A stretch of DNA of 64,000 nucleotides, from NCBI RefSeq assembly GCF_004361735.1, contig NZ_SNVV01000005.1, forward strand, positions 62,001 through 126,000. Direction: 5' to 3'. The number at the start of each line of letters is the position of its first letter. The stretch's first letter is position 1. The notes under the pieces were generated by a model. That model saw only the letters and a program-made list of their open reading frames with translations. It searched no databases and was not told the DNA's origin. The position numbers were made by a program, and so were the translations under genes. Origin of the DNA: Azoarcus indigens. GTDB lineage: Bacteria > Pseudomonadota > Gammaproteobacteria > Burkholderiales > Rhodocyclaceae. This document shows, piece by piece, positions 28,011 through 35,584 of this stretch.

Positions 28011-28450
28011 CGTGGCGACTCCTTGTCGTCGGGTTCTGTTGCAGCGGTTGGGATTTGTTCCAGCAGCGCAGGCTGCGGACGCAGGCCGGGCAGGCGGGAG
28101 AGGCGGCGCGAGAGCAGGAAGCCGGCGCCCAGGCCGCCGAAGCTGGAGAGCGCGATCGCACTCTCGGCCAGCGCGAGCTGGGAGGCGATGGCCATGCCCA
28201 GCAGCAGGCCGGCCAGCGGCAGCAGGTAGGCCACCGCGATGGCGCGGTAGGTGGTGCCGCTGTCCAGGTTCACCTGCACGGTTTCGCCCACGCGGTGGGC
28301 CTGGGCGTCGCTGGCGGGGACCACCAGTTCGGTGGCGTTGCTGCCGGCGCAAACGTGGGAGGAGCGGCAGTTGCCACAGGCCGAGGCGCGCTCGAAGCGC
28401 ACCACCAGGCTGTGGTCGGCGATGGCGATCACTTCGCCGCTGCGCGTCAT
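28007..28450 (-). CDS. RseC/MucC-family membrane protein in the nifENX operon
   Basis: A 147-residue protein. An N-terminal soluble part has a Cys motif (ASACGNCRSSHVC, three Cys) typical of the RseC family, followed by two transmembrane helices (about 75-95 and 103-122). RseC proteins act with Rsx/Rnf electron-transfer complexes in keeping SoxR reduced. A nif-cluster copy may link to Rnf-driven electron supply to nitrogenase, but no rnf genes are in the window. ATG at 28450 or 28453 overlaps the nifX stop; its own stop overlaps the DUF269 start. Confidence 0.82.
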   Translation of the reverse strand: MTRSGEVIAIADHSLVVRFERASACGNCRSSHVCAGSNATELVVPASDAQAHRVGETVQVNLDSGTTYRAIAVAYLLPLAGLLLGMAIASQLALAESAIALSSFGGLGAGFLLSRRLSRLPGLRPQPALLEQIPTAATEPDDKESPR

Positions 28451-28977
28451 CATTCCTGCCAGCCCTCGGCTTCCATGGCGTCGAAGCGGCTGCTGTCCAC
28501 CGGCTGGCGGGCTTTCACCGCCTTGGCCAGCCAGCCGCCGGGGCCGCTGGCGAGTTCGCCTTGCAGGTCGCCGATCAGCCGGTCTATGCAGGCGCCTTCT
28601 TCCACCCGTATCGGTTGCACGCCGGAGGCCAGCAGCTGCTTCACCGCCGAGGCGCCGACCGCCAGGCAATACACGGCGGCGCAGCCGCTGAGGGTGGCGA
28701 TCTTGGCCGGCAGCTTGTTCTCGTTGCCGTCCTGCGCGGTGTCGAGGAACTCGGTGACTTCCACCAGCTGCGAGGAGCCGGGGCCGATCTCGTAGATGGC
28801 GAAGGCTTCGGTGGCGCCGAAGTGCTGGTTCACCGTGCTGCGATCGGTGCTGGCGAAGGCGACGCGCACGCCGTCCATGACCGGGGCCGCCACGTCAGTG
28901 CCCACCAGCCGCAGCTGCCGCCGGCGCGGGGTCGTTTCGCAGGTTGTATCGAGATCGATGGGGAGCGATGGACTCAT
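28450..28977 (-). CDS. nifX: NifX, FeMo-cofactor precursor carrier
   Basis: A 175-residue member of the NifX/NafY/NifB-C family. [28 protein letters not shown] begins the core, [41 protein letters not shown] follows, and the C-terminus ends in [13 protein letters not shown], as in Azotobacter NifX. NifX binds NifB-co and VK-cluster between NifB and NifEN. The start at 28977 overlaps nifN by 83 bp; the alternative ATG at 28878 would avoid the overlap but remove the RRQLRLV part that Azotobacter NifX shares. Confidence 0.92.
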   Translation of the reverse strand: MSPSLPIDLDTTCETTPRRRQLRLVGTDVAAPVMDGVRVAFASTDRSTVNQHFGATEAFAIYEIGPGSSQLVEVTEFLDTAQDGNENKLPAKIATLSGCAAVYCLAVGASAVKQLLASGVQPIRVEEGACIDRLIGDLQGELASGPGGWLAKAVKARQPVDSSRFDAMEAEGWQE

Positions 28978-30286
28978 GATGTTGCAACACCAGGTTGGCC
29001 AGATCGAACAGGGCTTGCCGGGTACCCCGGTAGCCCACCCATGTCTTGCAGTAGCCGCCGACCAAGTCGTATTGCGGCATGCCGGCGCGCAGCAGCGGCA
29101 CGCCCAGCCGCTCGGCGGTGGCGGCTGCGTGTGAATTGGCGATGATGAGTTCTGCCTGGCCGGCGCGGGCCAGGTCTTCCAGGTCTTCCAGGTCGCCGAT
29201 GTGGGCCTGGGTGGCCGGCAGGTCGGCGAGGCAGGGCGCCTTCACCGGCGCCACCGCGGCGACGATCTCGCTGCCCATGCCGTGGACCAGGGTGGCCAGC
29301 TGCAGCAGCAGGTCGGCGTCGGCGGCGATGGCGACGCGGCGCAGGCCGGTCATGAAGTGGGTGTCCACCATCGCGTCCTGCAACTGGGCGCGGTGGCGCT
29401 CCAGTTTCTCCGGCACCGGCACGCCTGCGATCTCGGCCAGCAGCGCGGTGAAGCGGTCGCAGGCCTCCAGCCCGACCAGGCCGTCGAAGCGGTGGTCGGG
29501 CACGCCGGTGCGGCTGGCGAGCACATCGGCGGCGGCGTTCAGCGAGCGGCCGACGACGATGGTGGCGCGGGCCTCGCCCAGGGTCGGCAGTTCGGATACC
29601 GGCGTGCCGCCCAGGGTCACCGGCGTGGTGTCTTCCGGGATCAGGTGGCCGTCCAGCGAGTCGGCGAGGTCGGGCACCGCCACCGGCCGCAGGTTGAACA
29701 GCTCCACCCATTCCTTGATGGCCTCGACGTCGCCCGGCGTCAGGTGGCTGCCCAGCAGCAGGTTGATCTGGCGCGGGCGGCGGCCGACGATGCCGGTGCC
29801 GGCGGTGGTGGGCACGGTGGCCTCCAGCATGCCCTTCACCGCGGCGGCGTAGCCGGTTTCCAGGCAGCCGGTGAAGTCCGGCGTGTTCACCGCCGCCACC
29901 GGGATGTGGTCGTACTGCGGGTAGCGGCTGCGGAAATCCTTGACCAGGCGATGGATGTCGGTGCCCTGGGTTTCCGACAGCGCGGTGGTGGCGAGGCCGA
30001 CCAGCGCCGGCTTGCTCTTGCCGCACACGGTGGCCAGCGCCTGCACCACGTTGTCGTCGGCGTTCATCACGGTGGCGACCTGGTCCATCGCGGTGGTCTG
30101 CAGCGGCACCGGCTCGCGGAAGTGGCGCACGAAGAACACCTTGGCGAAGGCGGTGCAGCCCTGCGAGCCGTGGAAGATGGGCATGCCGCGGTTGATGCCG
30201 AGGAAGGCCAGCGCCGCGCCGGCGGGCGCGGAGGACTTCAGCGGGCTGACCGACAGGGCCTTGGGGTGGCGGACGATCTCGGCCAT
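28895..30286 (-). CDS. nifN: NifN, FeMo-cofactor scaffold beta subunit
   Basis: A 463-residue NifK-like subunit of the NifEN scaffold. [33 protein letters not shown] contains the conserved FeS-cluster cysteine, followed by [16 protein letters not shown] and [15 protein letters not shown]. The ATG at 30286 is 10 bp after the nifE stop. NifEN converts NifB-co to FeMo-co precursor with Mo and homocitrate. The 3' end overlaps the long form of nifX. Confidence 0.94.
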   Translation of the reverse strand: MAEIVRHPKALSVSPLKSSAPAGAALAFLGINRGMPIFHGSQGCTAFAKVFFVRHFREPVPLQTTAMDQVATVMNADDNVVQALATVCGKSKPALVGLATTALSETQGTDIHRLVKDFRSRYPQYDHIPVAAVNTPDFTGCLETGYAAAVKGMLEATVPTTAGTGIVGRRPRQINLLLGSHLTPGDVEAIKEWVELFNLRPVAVPDLADSLDGHLIPEDTTPVTLGGTPVSELPTLGEARATIVVGRSLNAAADVLASRTGVPDHRFDGLVGLEACDRFTALLAEIAGVPVPEKLERHRAQLQDAMVDTHFMTGLRRVAIAADADLLLQLATLVHGMGSEIVAAVAPVKAPCLADLPATQAHIGDLEDLEDLARAGQAELIIANSHAAATAERLGVPLLRAGMPQYDLVGGYCKTWVGYRGTRQALFDLANLVLQHHESIAPHRSRYNLRNDPAPAAAAAGGH

Positions 30287-30296
30287 CGCGGCGTCC

Positions 30297-31790
30297 TCAG
30301 GCGGCGGCGCCGGCGGGCGCGTGGTGGTGATCGTCGTGGTCGTGGGCGTGCTCGTCCGGGCCATCGCCGGCATCCGGGCTGTCGCCCATCTCCGGCCCGG
30401 CGATCACCATGGCCTTGTTCGACCACGGCGCCGGCTTGCGCACCGCGTCCCACACCGGCGATTCCAGCGTCAGCGCCAGCTGGCGCACCAGCTCCTTCAT
30501 GCCCTCGTAGCCGGCGTAGCCGAATTCCCGTTCCTGGTTGATGTCGAGGAAGGGCAGGCGGGCCTTGAGCGCGGTGTAGAGGTTGCGGCCGCCGGCGATC
30601 AGGATGTCGGCCTTGAGGTTGTACACCGCGTTCAGCAGGTCGCGGGCGCCCTCGCTCTCCAGCATGATGGTGTTGTCGCCCATCAGCTCCAGGATGCGGG
30701 CCTTGTCTTCCTCGGTGGATTTCTTGGTGCCGCTGGCGACCACGTTCATGCCCAGGTCCTGCAGCGCCGAGACCACCGACCAGGATTTCACCCCGCCGGT
30801 GAACAGCAGCACCCGCTTGCCTTCCAGCCGCGGCCGCCACACGTTCAGTTCGCCGCGCACCCGGGCCTCCTCGCGGGCGATCAGCTTCTCGGTGCGGTCG
30901 ATGAGGTCGGCGTCGCCGATGATGCGGGCGATGTCGCGCAGCGCCTGCGAGGTGTCGGTGATGCCGTAGAAGCTGCCCTCGAACCAGGGCACGCCATACT
31001 GCTCTTCCATCTTGCGGGCGACGTTGATCATCGCCTTGGCACACACCAGCATGCTCACCTCGGCGCGGTGCATGGTTTGCACCTCGTGGAAGCGGGCGTC
31101 GCCGGACAGGGTACAGAGCACCCGCAGGCCCAGTTCCTCGAACAGCGGGGTGAGGTACCACAGCTCGCCGGCGATGTTGTATTCGCCGATGAGGTTGATG
31201 TTGTGGATCTTGATGCCGGGCGGGATGGCCTCCGGCGGTACCGGCTCCGGCTCGCGGGTGCCGATGACGTGCTTCACCATGGCTTCGCCGGCGATGCGGT
31301 TGCCCAGGTTCTTGGTGCCGTAGAAGCCGGCGCAGTCGATGGGCACCACCGGCACGCCCCAGCGCTCGGCGGCGGCCTTGCACACCGCCTCGATGTCGTC
31401 GCCGATCAGCGCCGGCACGCAGGTGTTGTAGACGAACACCGCCGGCGGCTGGTAACGCTCGATGGCCTGCTTGATGCCATGGAACAGGCGCTTTTCCGCC
31501 TTGCCCATGATGATGTCCTGCTCGGACAGATCGGTGGTCATGCCGATCTTGAACAGCGTGGGGCCGGACGAGCGGGTGCCGCGGTTGTCCCAGGAGTTGC
31601 CGGCACAGGCGATGGGCCCGTGCACCACGTGGGCGACGTCGGCGATGGGCAGCAGGGCGATCTGCGCGCCGTCGAAGGCGCAGCCGCCGGCGGAAGCGCC
31701 GGGCTTGGGCCGTGCGCAGCCGGATTTCTCCTTCTTGTTGTGCGCACAGGCGGGTTCGTCCATCAGGGCGGCGATATCGGAGGCTTTCAT
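30297..31790 (-). CDS. nifE: NifE, FeMo-cofactor scaffold alpha subunit
   Basis: A 497-residue NifD-like subunit with the cluster Cys in [25 protein letters not shown] and [16 protein letters not shown]. It is somewhat longer than usual because of a C-terminal extension of about 30 residues ending in a His/Asp-rich tail ([12 protein letters not shown]). That tail is not part of the NifE fold and could bind Mo, Fe or another metal. The first 40 residues carry three Cys. Driven by the sigma-54 promoter at 31827-31842. Confidence 0.95.
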   Translation of the reverse strand: MKASDIAALMDEPACAHNKKEKSGCARPKPGASAGGCAFDGAQIALLPIADVAHVVHGPIACAGNSWDNRGTRSSGPTLFKIGMTTDLSEQDIIMGKAEKRLFHGIKQAIERYQPPAVFVYNTCVPALIGDDIEAVCKAAAERWGVPVVPIDCAGFYGTKNLGNRIAGEAMVKHVIGTREPEPVPPEAIPPGIKIHNINLIGEYNIAGELWYLTPLFEELGLRVLCTLSGDARFHEVQTMHRAEVSMLVCAKAMINVARKMEEQYGVPWFEGSFYGITDTSQALRDIARIIGDADLIDRTEKLIAREEARVRGELNVWRPRLEGKRVLLFTGGVKSWSVVSALQDLGMNVVASGTKKSTEEDKARILELMGDNTIMLESEGARDLLNAVYNLKADILIAGGRNLYTALKARLPFLDINQEREFGYAGYEGMKELVRQLALTLESPVWDAVRKPAPWSNKAMVIAGPEMGDSPDAGDGPDEHAHDHDDHHHAPAGAAA

Positions 31791-31826
31791 GTCGGGGGAC
31801 TCCGTCGGCAGTAGTGGAGGTCGATG

Positions 31827-31842
31827 TGCAAGCTCCGTGCCG
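31827..31842 (-). promoter_or_regulatory. Sigma-54 promoter of the nifENX operon
   Basis: The minus strand reads CGGCAC-GGAGC-TTGCA, one base from the TGGCAC-N5-TTGCA consensus with GG and GC correctly spaced. The start point would be near 31816, about 26 bases before the nifE ATG. Two NifA sites lie just upstream. Confidence 0.9.
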
Positions 31843-31898
31843 CCTCGATGCTTGTTCCTAAGTGGATGAAAAGAAAAAGCTATTCATGCTAGGGCGGC

Positions 31899-31931
31899 TG
31901 TCGCGAAGCCGACAATGTGCGGCCGGCCACA
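31899..31931. promoter_or_regulatory. Two adjacent NifA upstream activator sites
   Basis: TGT-CGCGAAGCCG-ACA (31899-31914) and TGT-GCGGCCGGCC-ACA (31916-31931) both match TGT-N10-ACA exactly. They lie about 91 and 108 bp upstream of the predicted nifE start point, with centres 17 bp apart. Confidence 0.88.
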
Positions 31932-31946
31932 CGACAGCCGCGGGGC

Positions 31947-32942
31947 TTACAGCGCGTAGGGCTCGTGCATCCACTGCCGCACCAGCGCGGCATCGCGTTC
32001 CGGCAGGTAGGCCAGGCCGTCTTCCAGGTCGGCGAACACTTCGGCCGTCAGGTTGCGCGGCACCCGGCGGCCGGCCAGCAGGTGGAAGTACCAGGCGAAG
32101 CCATAACCGGCGGCGCGGTCGAACTCGTGCAGCTGCTGTGCCAGCGCGGTGCCGCGGCTGGGGGTGGCGGGCGCGCTCCAGGCCGGCGCCTGGACGGCCA
32201 CCGGCGAGGCGGCGTAGCGGGTCTGGCGGTAGCGGTCCAGGTGCTCGGACAGGGCCAGCACCCAGCGATCGCAGAAGCGCGTCTGCTGGCCGGCGCTGCT
32301 GGCCTGCCATTCGCCGAGGAAGCGCAGCACCGGTGCCGGCTTGCCGCTCTGTTCGGCCATGCGGCCGAGATAGGCAGCGATGTCGACCAGGCGGCGGAAG
32401 TTGTAGCGGGAGGGGCCCAGCGGCAGCGGTGGCGGGCTGTCGGCCGGGCGGTCGAGCAAGGCCTCGGCGGTGGCCGGCGTGTCGGTGATGGCGGTGAGGC
32501 GGTGGCTGGCGACTTCCTGCAGCTCCTCGATCTCCAGCTGCAGGTAGTCTGCCGGGCCGCTGCCCCAGGGGGCGACGAAGTAATGGCTCACGCCCTGCTC
32601 CAGCGTCACCGTGAGGCCGGCGTCGACATGGCGTTCGAGGAACACGTCGCCATCCTCACCGCACTCGGCCCAGGCCTGCTCCAGCCAGGCCAGCGCATCG
32701 TCGGCCACCGTGGCGCCGCTGGCGTCCAGGATGCGGCCGGGCCGGAACCAGCCGCCGCGCGACAGCCGCGGCACGAACTCCGGGCCGCCCTCGCGCCGCA
32801 GGGCGTCGAGCAGGGCGGCGTGCCCCGGCACCGGGGCAACGGTGGCGCTCAGGCGGAACACCGTCTCGGTCAGCGTGGCGGGAAACTTGCCGCTGTCGGC
32901 CGCGGTGGCGGAAACGGGCAGGGTGGCGGGGGCGTCGGTCAT
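31947..32942 (-). CDS. Unknown nif-linked protein
   Basis: A 331-residue soluble protein with no signal peptide, Cys cluster or nucleotide-binding motif that I recognise. Its N-terminal half is acidic and mixed (TETVFRLSATVAPVPGHAALLDALRREGG...FVPRLSRGGWFRPGRILDA). The C-terminal half is rich in aromatic residues and His (YNFRRLVDIAAYLGRMAEQ; GYGFAWYFHLLAGRRVPRN). It lies between lrv (55 bp upstream) and the NifA sites of nifE, in the same orientation as both. Codon use matches the neighbours. Function unknown; the context points to nitrogenase. Confidence 0.7.
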   Translation of the reverse strand: MTDAPATLPVSATAADSGKFPATLTETVFRLSATVAPVPGHAALLDALRREGGPEFVPRLSRGGWFRPGRILDASGATVADDALAWLEQAWAECGEDGDVFLERHVDAGLTVTLEQGVSHYFVAPWGSGPADYLQLEIEELQEVASHRLTAITDTPATAEALLDRPADSPPPLPLGPSRYNFRRLVDIAAYLGRMAEQSGKPAPVLRFLGEWQASSAGQQTRFCDRWVLALSEHLDRYRQTRYAASPVAVQAPAWSAPATPSRGTALAQQLHEFDRAAGYGFAWYFHLLAGRRVPRNLTAEVFADLEDGLAYLPERDAALVRQWMHEPYAL

Positions 32943-32997
32943 GGCGCGGTCCTCGGTTAGGCGTGGTGCATCGGAAACGGGTGGGGCGCGGGCGCCC

Positions 32998-33831
32998 TCA
33001 GGTCGGGCCGGCGGCGAGGCGCTCGGCGGCGAGCAGGCGGACGTCCGGTTCGGGGTCGTCCAGCACCGCGGAGAGCGCCTCCAGCGGGGCCTGCTGCACG
33101 GCGGCGGCGCGTACCAGCCACTCCGGGTCGGCGAGCAGCTGGGCGGCGTCGGCCGGCAACATGCGGCTGGCCGCCAGGGCGCGCACTTCCGGCTCCGGGT
33201 CGGCGGCGAGCTTGCTCAGGGCGAAGGCCGGCAGGCGGCGGGCGATCTCCTTGCGCACCGCCGGATCGGGGTCGTCCACCATCTGCGGCAGCTGGCCGTG
33301 GGGCAGGCGGCGGGCGACATGGATGCGCACGCCGTAGTCCGGGTCGTGCAGCATGCGGGCGAGGCCGGCCGGCGGCATGCGGGTGGCGACGGTGATGCGC
33401 ACCTCGCGGTCGGGGTCGCGCGCCATGCGCTCCAGCACCGCGCCTTCGGCCCGCACCGCCACCGCGCGGCGCACCACTTCATCCTCGTCGCGCTCCAGCC
33501 GCATCGCCGCGTCCTGCGGCGCATAGCGCACGGCGATGGCGCGCCGCTCCCAGAAGGGATCGTCCAGGCAGAACTCCGCCCATTCGGGATTGCGCGCGAG
33601 GAAGCGGTCGATCTGGCGCCCGCTGTAGACGAACAGACAGGCGTCGCCCGGCCCGCAGCGGCCCTTGGGCAGGGTGTCCTCGCGCAGCTCGCACTGCGTA
33701 CAGGGGTTGGCGGGGGGCGCGTAGTCGCCGTGGCCAGCCGGCGGGGCGTCGGATTGGTAGTCCAAGGCGATGGGGAGCGTGCGCTCTGCGTAGGTGGGTT
33801 GACGTTCGCCGATGCCAGCCGCAAGCGGCAT
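32998..33831 (-). CDS. lrv: LRV protein: 4Fe-4S leucine-rich-repeat-variant protein
   Basis: About 277 residues. An N-terminal cluster motif CTQCELREDTLPKGRCGPGDAC (Cys44, 47, 59, 65) is followed by tandem repeats of about 24 residues such as LLADPEWLVRAAAV, MARDPDREVRITVATRM and MVDDPDPAVRKEIARRL, with Leu/Arg/Asp at fixed places. This is the architecture of the Azotobacter vinelandii LRV protein, which has a [4Fe-4S] cluster and an alpha/3-10 solenoid and is encoded near nif. Its role is not established. The start is uncertain: the open frame extends 94 codons upstream, but sequence before Met 33831 looks non-coding and covers the gloB control region. Confidence 0.85.
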   Translation of the reverse strand: MPLAAGIGERQPTYAERTLPIALDYQSDAPPAGHGDYAPPANPCTQCELREDTLPKGRCGPGDACLFVYSGRQIDRFLARNPEWAEFCLDDPFWERRAIAVRYAPQDAAMRLERDEDEVVRRAVAVRAEGAVLERMARDPDREVRITVATRMPPAGLARMLHDPDYGVRIHVARRLPHGQLPQMVDDPDPAVRKEIARRLPAFALSKLAADPEPEVRALAASRMLPADAAQLLADPEWLVRAAAVQQAPLEALSAVLDDPEPDVRLLAAERLAAGPT

Positions 33832-33961
33832 GCCAGCTGCGATAAGCCTTTGTCCTTCAAGGTTTGGCCACCTGCCGGCCGATGGTTTTGGGGGAATTGC
33901 GACAAAGCGCGGGGTGGATTGTGGCGATTGCGCTAGAGGCGGCCTGCCGCCGGTGGCGAAC

Positions 33962-34008
33962 GTGCCAGCCCGCGACGCCGGCCGGCCGCCGCTGTCCGAT
34001 TCTCGGAC
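33962..34008. promoter_or_regulatory. Palindrome pair A upstream of gloB
   Basis: The perfect site GTCCGA-TTC-TCGGAC is at 33994-34008. A second copy with one mismatch per half, GTGCCA-GCC-CGCGAC, is at 33962-33976. Centres are 32 bp apart and lie about 110 and 142 bp upstream of the start point predicted from the sigma-54 promoter at 34085-34100. The same palindrome occurs at 34984, 39715, 43834 and 52923. Confidence 0.7.
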
Positions 34009-34084
34009 GCCCGCTTTGCCTTCTCCGCCCGGCGACGGCTGCCCAAGCCGCGCCGGGCCTGGGCCTGCGCCCCCGCTTCCGGTT

Positions 34085-34100
34085 TGGCGCGGCCTTTGCA
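34085..34100 (+). promoter_or_regulatory. Sigma-54 promoter of gloB
   Basis: TGGCGC-GGCCT-TTGCA differs from the consensus at one base and keeps GG and GC at correct spacing. The start point would be near 34111, 89 bases before the gloB ATG. Confidence 0.8.
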
Positions 34101-34199
34101 ATGGTAGGAGCAAGCGCTGCCACAGGCGCCGTCGATTCCACAGGAGACTGCAATGCGATCAGCGCTTTCGCGCCAAGGCCGGCCGGGCGGGGCAAGGCC

Positions 34200-34970
34200 A
34201 TGACGGACATCAGGCTGCGGGGGATTCCCGCCTTCGACGACAACTACATCTGGTTGATGAGCCTGGGCCGGCAGGCGGTGGTGGTGGACCCCGGCGACGC
34301 CGCGCCGGTGCTGGCGGCGCTGGAGGGCGGCGGGCTGAAGCTGCGGGCGGTGCTGCTCACCCACCACCATGCGGACCATGTCGGCGGCGTCGCCGGCCTG
34401 GTGGCGGACCACCCGGTGCCAGTGTACGGGCCCGCGCTGGAAGGCATTTCCACGGTTACCCGGCCGTTGAAGGACGGCGACCGGCTGGCGCCCTTCGACG
34501 GCCACGCCGGCTTCGAGGTGCTGGCAGTGCCCGGCCATACCCGCGGCCACATCGCCTATTACGACGGCGCGCGCCTGTTCTGCGGCGACACCCTGTTCCC
34601 CTGCGGCTGTGGCCGGGTGTTCGAGGGCACCCTGGCGCAGATGCATGCCTCGCTGGCGCGGCTGGCAGCGCTGCCGCCGGCCACCCAGGTTTACTGCGCC
34701 CATGAGTACAGCCTGGCCAACGCCCGCTTCGCCCTCGCGGTGGAGCCGGACAACCGTGCGCTGCAGGCGCGCCAGCGCTGGATGGCGGCGCGGCGCGAAG
34801 CCGGCCTGCCCACCGTGCCCTCGCTGCTGCACGACGAGCTGGACACCAACCCCTTCCTGCGCTGCGGCGCCGCCTCGGTACGCGAGCGGGTGGCCGCCCG
34901 CGGCGGCCGCATGCCGGCGGATGAGGCGGAAACCTTCGCGCTGCTGCGGGAGTGGAAGAACGTGTTCTAG
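34200..34970 (+). CDS. gloB: Hydroxyacylglutathione hydrolase (glyoxalase II)
   Basis: A 256-residue metallo-beta-lactamase-fold enzyme of normal GloB length. AFDDNYIWL is the typical start. THHHADHVGG (54-63) is the dinuclear metal motif, with further ligands in VPGHTRGHIAYY, LFCGDTLFPCGCGR and YCAHEYSLANARFA; the C-terminal glutathione-binding domain ends in LREWKNVF. It hydrolyses S-lactoylglutathione to D-lactate and glutathione, the second step of methylglyoxal removal. A sigma-54 promoter and palindrome pair A precede it, unusual for a housekeeping gloB and linking it to the propane-monooxygenase genes. Confidence 0.93.
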   Translation: MTDIRLRGIPAFDDNYIWLMSLGRQAVVVDPGDAAPVLAALEGGGLKLRAVLLTHHHADHVGGVAGLVADHPVPVYGPALEGISTVTRPLKDGDRLAPFDGHAGFEVLAVPGHTRGHIAYYDGARLFCGDTLFPCGCGRVFEGTLAQMHASLARLAALPPATQVYCAHEYSLANARFALAVEPDNRALQARQRWMAARREAGLPTVPSLLHDELDTNPFLRCGAASVRERVAARGGRMPADEAETFALLREWKNVF

Positions 34971-34983
34971 GCCGGCGGGCCGC

Positions 34984-35041
34984 GTCGCGTTTTCGGACAG
35001 CGCCGCGGCATCGCCGCCGCCGGGGCGTCCGATTCTCGGAC
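34984..35041. promoter_or_regulatory. Palindrome pair B upstream of the CobW operon
   Basis: GTCGCG-TTT-TCGGAC (34984-34998, left half imperfect) and GTCCGA-TTC-TCGGAC (35027-35041, perfect) have centres 43 bp apart. They lie about 172 and 129 bp upstream of the start predicted from the sigma-54 promoter at 35137-35152. An AT-rich stretch at about 35078-35100 lies between, where a DNA bend such as an IHF site would be expected. Confidence 0.72.
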
Positions 35042-35136
35042 AGGGCGGCCGGGCTTCCCGTCAGCTGGCAGCGATCCGTCAAATAAAGTCATTTAAATAC
35101 AGTTGGTTGTTTCATCTTCTCCTCGCCTGCGCGGCA

Positions 35137-35152
35137 TGGCTTGGAAGTTGCT
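35137..35152 (+). promoter_or_regulatory. Sigma-54 promoter of the leader/CobW/WD40 operon
   Basis: TGGCTT-GGAAG-TTGCT keeps the GG and TTGC elements at exact spacing. The start point would be near 35163, 30 bases before the leader ATG. Confidence 0.78.
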
Positions 35153-35192
35153 GAGCAGGCGGCACAGCGCAGTCCATGCGCGGGAGGAGACG

Positions 35193-35261
35193 ATGAAAGC
35201 AGCCAACAGAGAGGCGGCGGGGGCGGGCATCCCCGCCGGGGCCGGAGTGCGGCCATGCTGA
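35193..35261 (+). CDS. 22-codon leader peptide of the CobW operon
   Basis: A strong ribosome site (GGGAGGAG) lies 2-3 bases nearer than ideal before this ATG. The peptide begins MKAANREAAGAGIP and ends in Cys. Its stop overlaps the start of the next gene (ATGCTGA at 35255-35261), which has no good ribosome site of its own. It could be a coupling leader or a small functional peptide. It is the first thing translated from the sigma-54 promoter. Confidence 0.5.
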   Translation: MKAANREAAGAGIPAGAGVRPC

Positions 35262-35584
35262 GCGCGGCCGAACTGGCGGAATGCAGACCGCATGCGCTGG
35301 ACCTCGCCGGCCGGGCGCACTGGCGGGTGCGGCTGGTGGCGGAGCTGGTGGAGATCAACGCCATGCATCTGCGCGCCGAAACCCGCCGCGCCGGCGCCGA
35401 CATCGAGCTGCAGGGGGCGCTGGAGCAGGGCTCGCTGCTGCGCGGCGCCGGCGCGGTCACCGAGTTGCGCCAGGCGCTGAGCGCCGCCGAGGCGCAGCTG
35501 GACGCGCTGGAACAGCAGCGCGAGGAACTGCTGGCCATGCTGGATGCGGTCAATGCCGCCGAGGCCGGCGGGAGGCTGTCATGA
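35255..35584 (+). CDS. Unknown coiled-coil protein before CobW
   Basis: A 109-residue protein. The N-terminus MLSAAELAECRPHALDLAGRA is followed by a helix and a clear C-terminal coiled coil (VTELRQALSAAEAQLDALEQQREELLAMLDAV). No signal peptide or known domain. It overlaps the leader upstream and the CobW gene downstream (ATGA at 35581-35584), so it is translated in step with the GTPase and could be its partner. Function unknown. Confidence 0.7.
   Translation: MLSAAELAECRPHALDLAGRAHWRVRLVAELVEINAMHLRAETRRAGADIELQGALEQGSLLRGAGAVTELRQALSAAEAQLDALEQQREELLAMLDAVNAAEAGGRLS

Noticed and set aside
32998-33700. A CRISPR or DNA tandem repeat in the lrv gene.
   Set aside because: The periodicity is at the protein level (24-residue LRV repeats); the DNA copies differ.
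17515-33831. Nitrogenase structural genes nifHDK within the window.
   Set aside because: Only accessory nif genes are present; NifE and NifN resemble NifD and NifK but carry the scaffold-type motifs.
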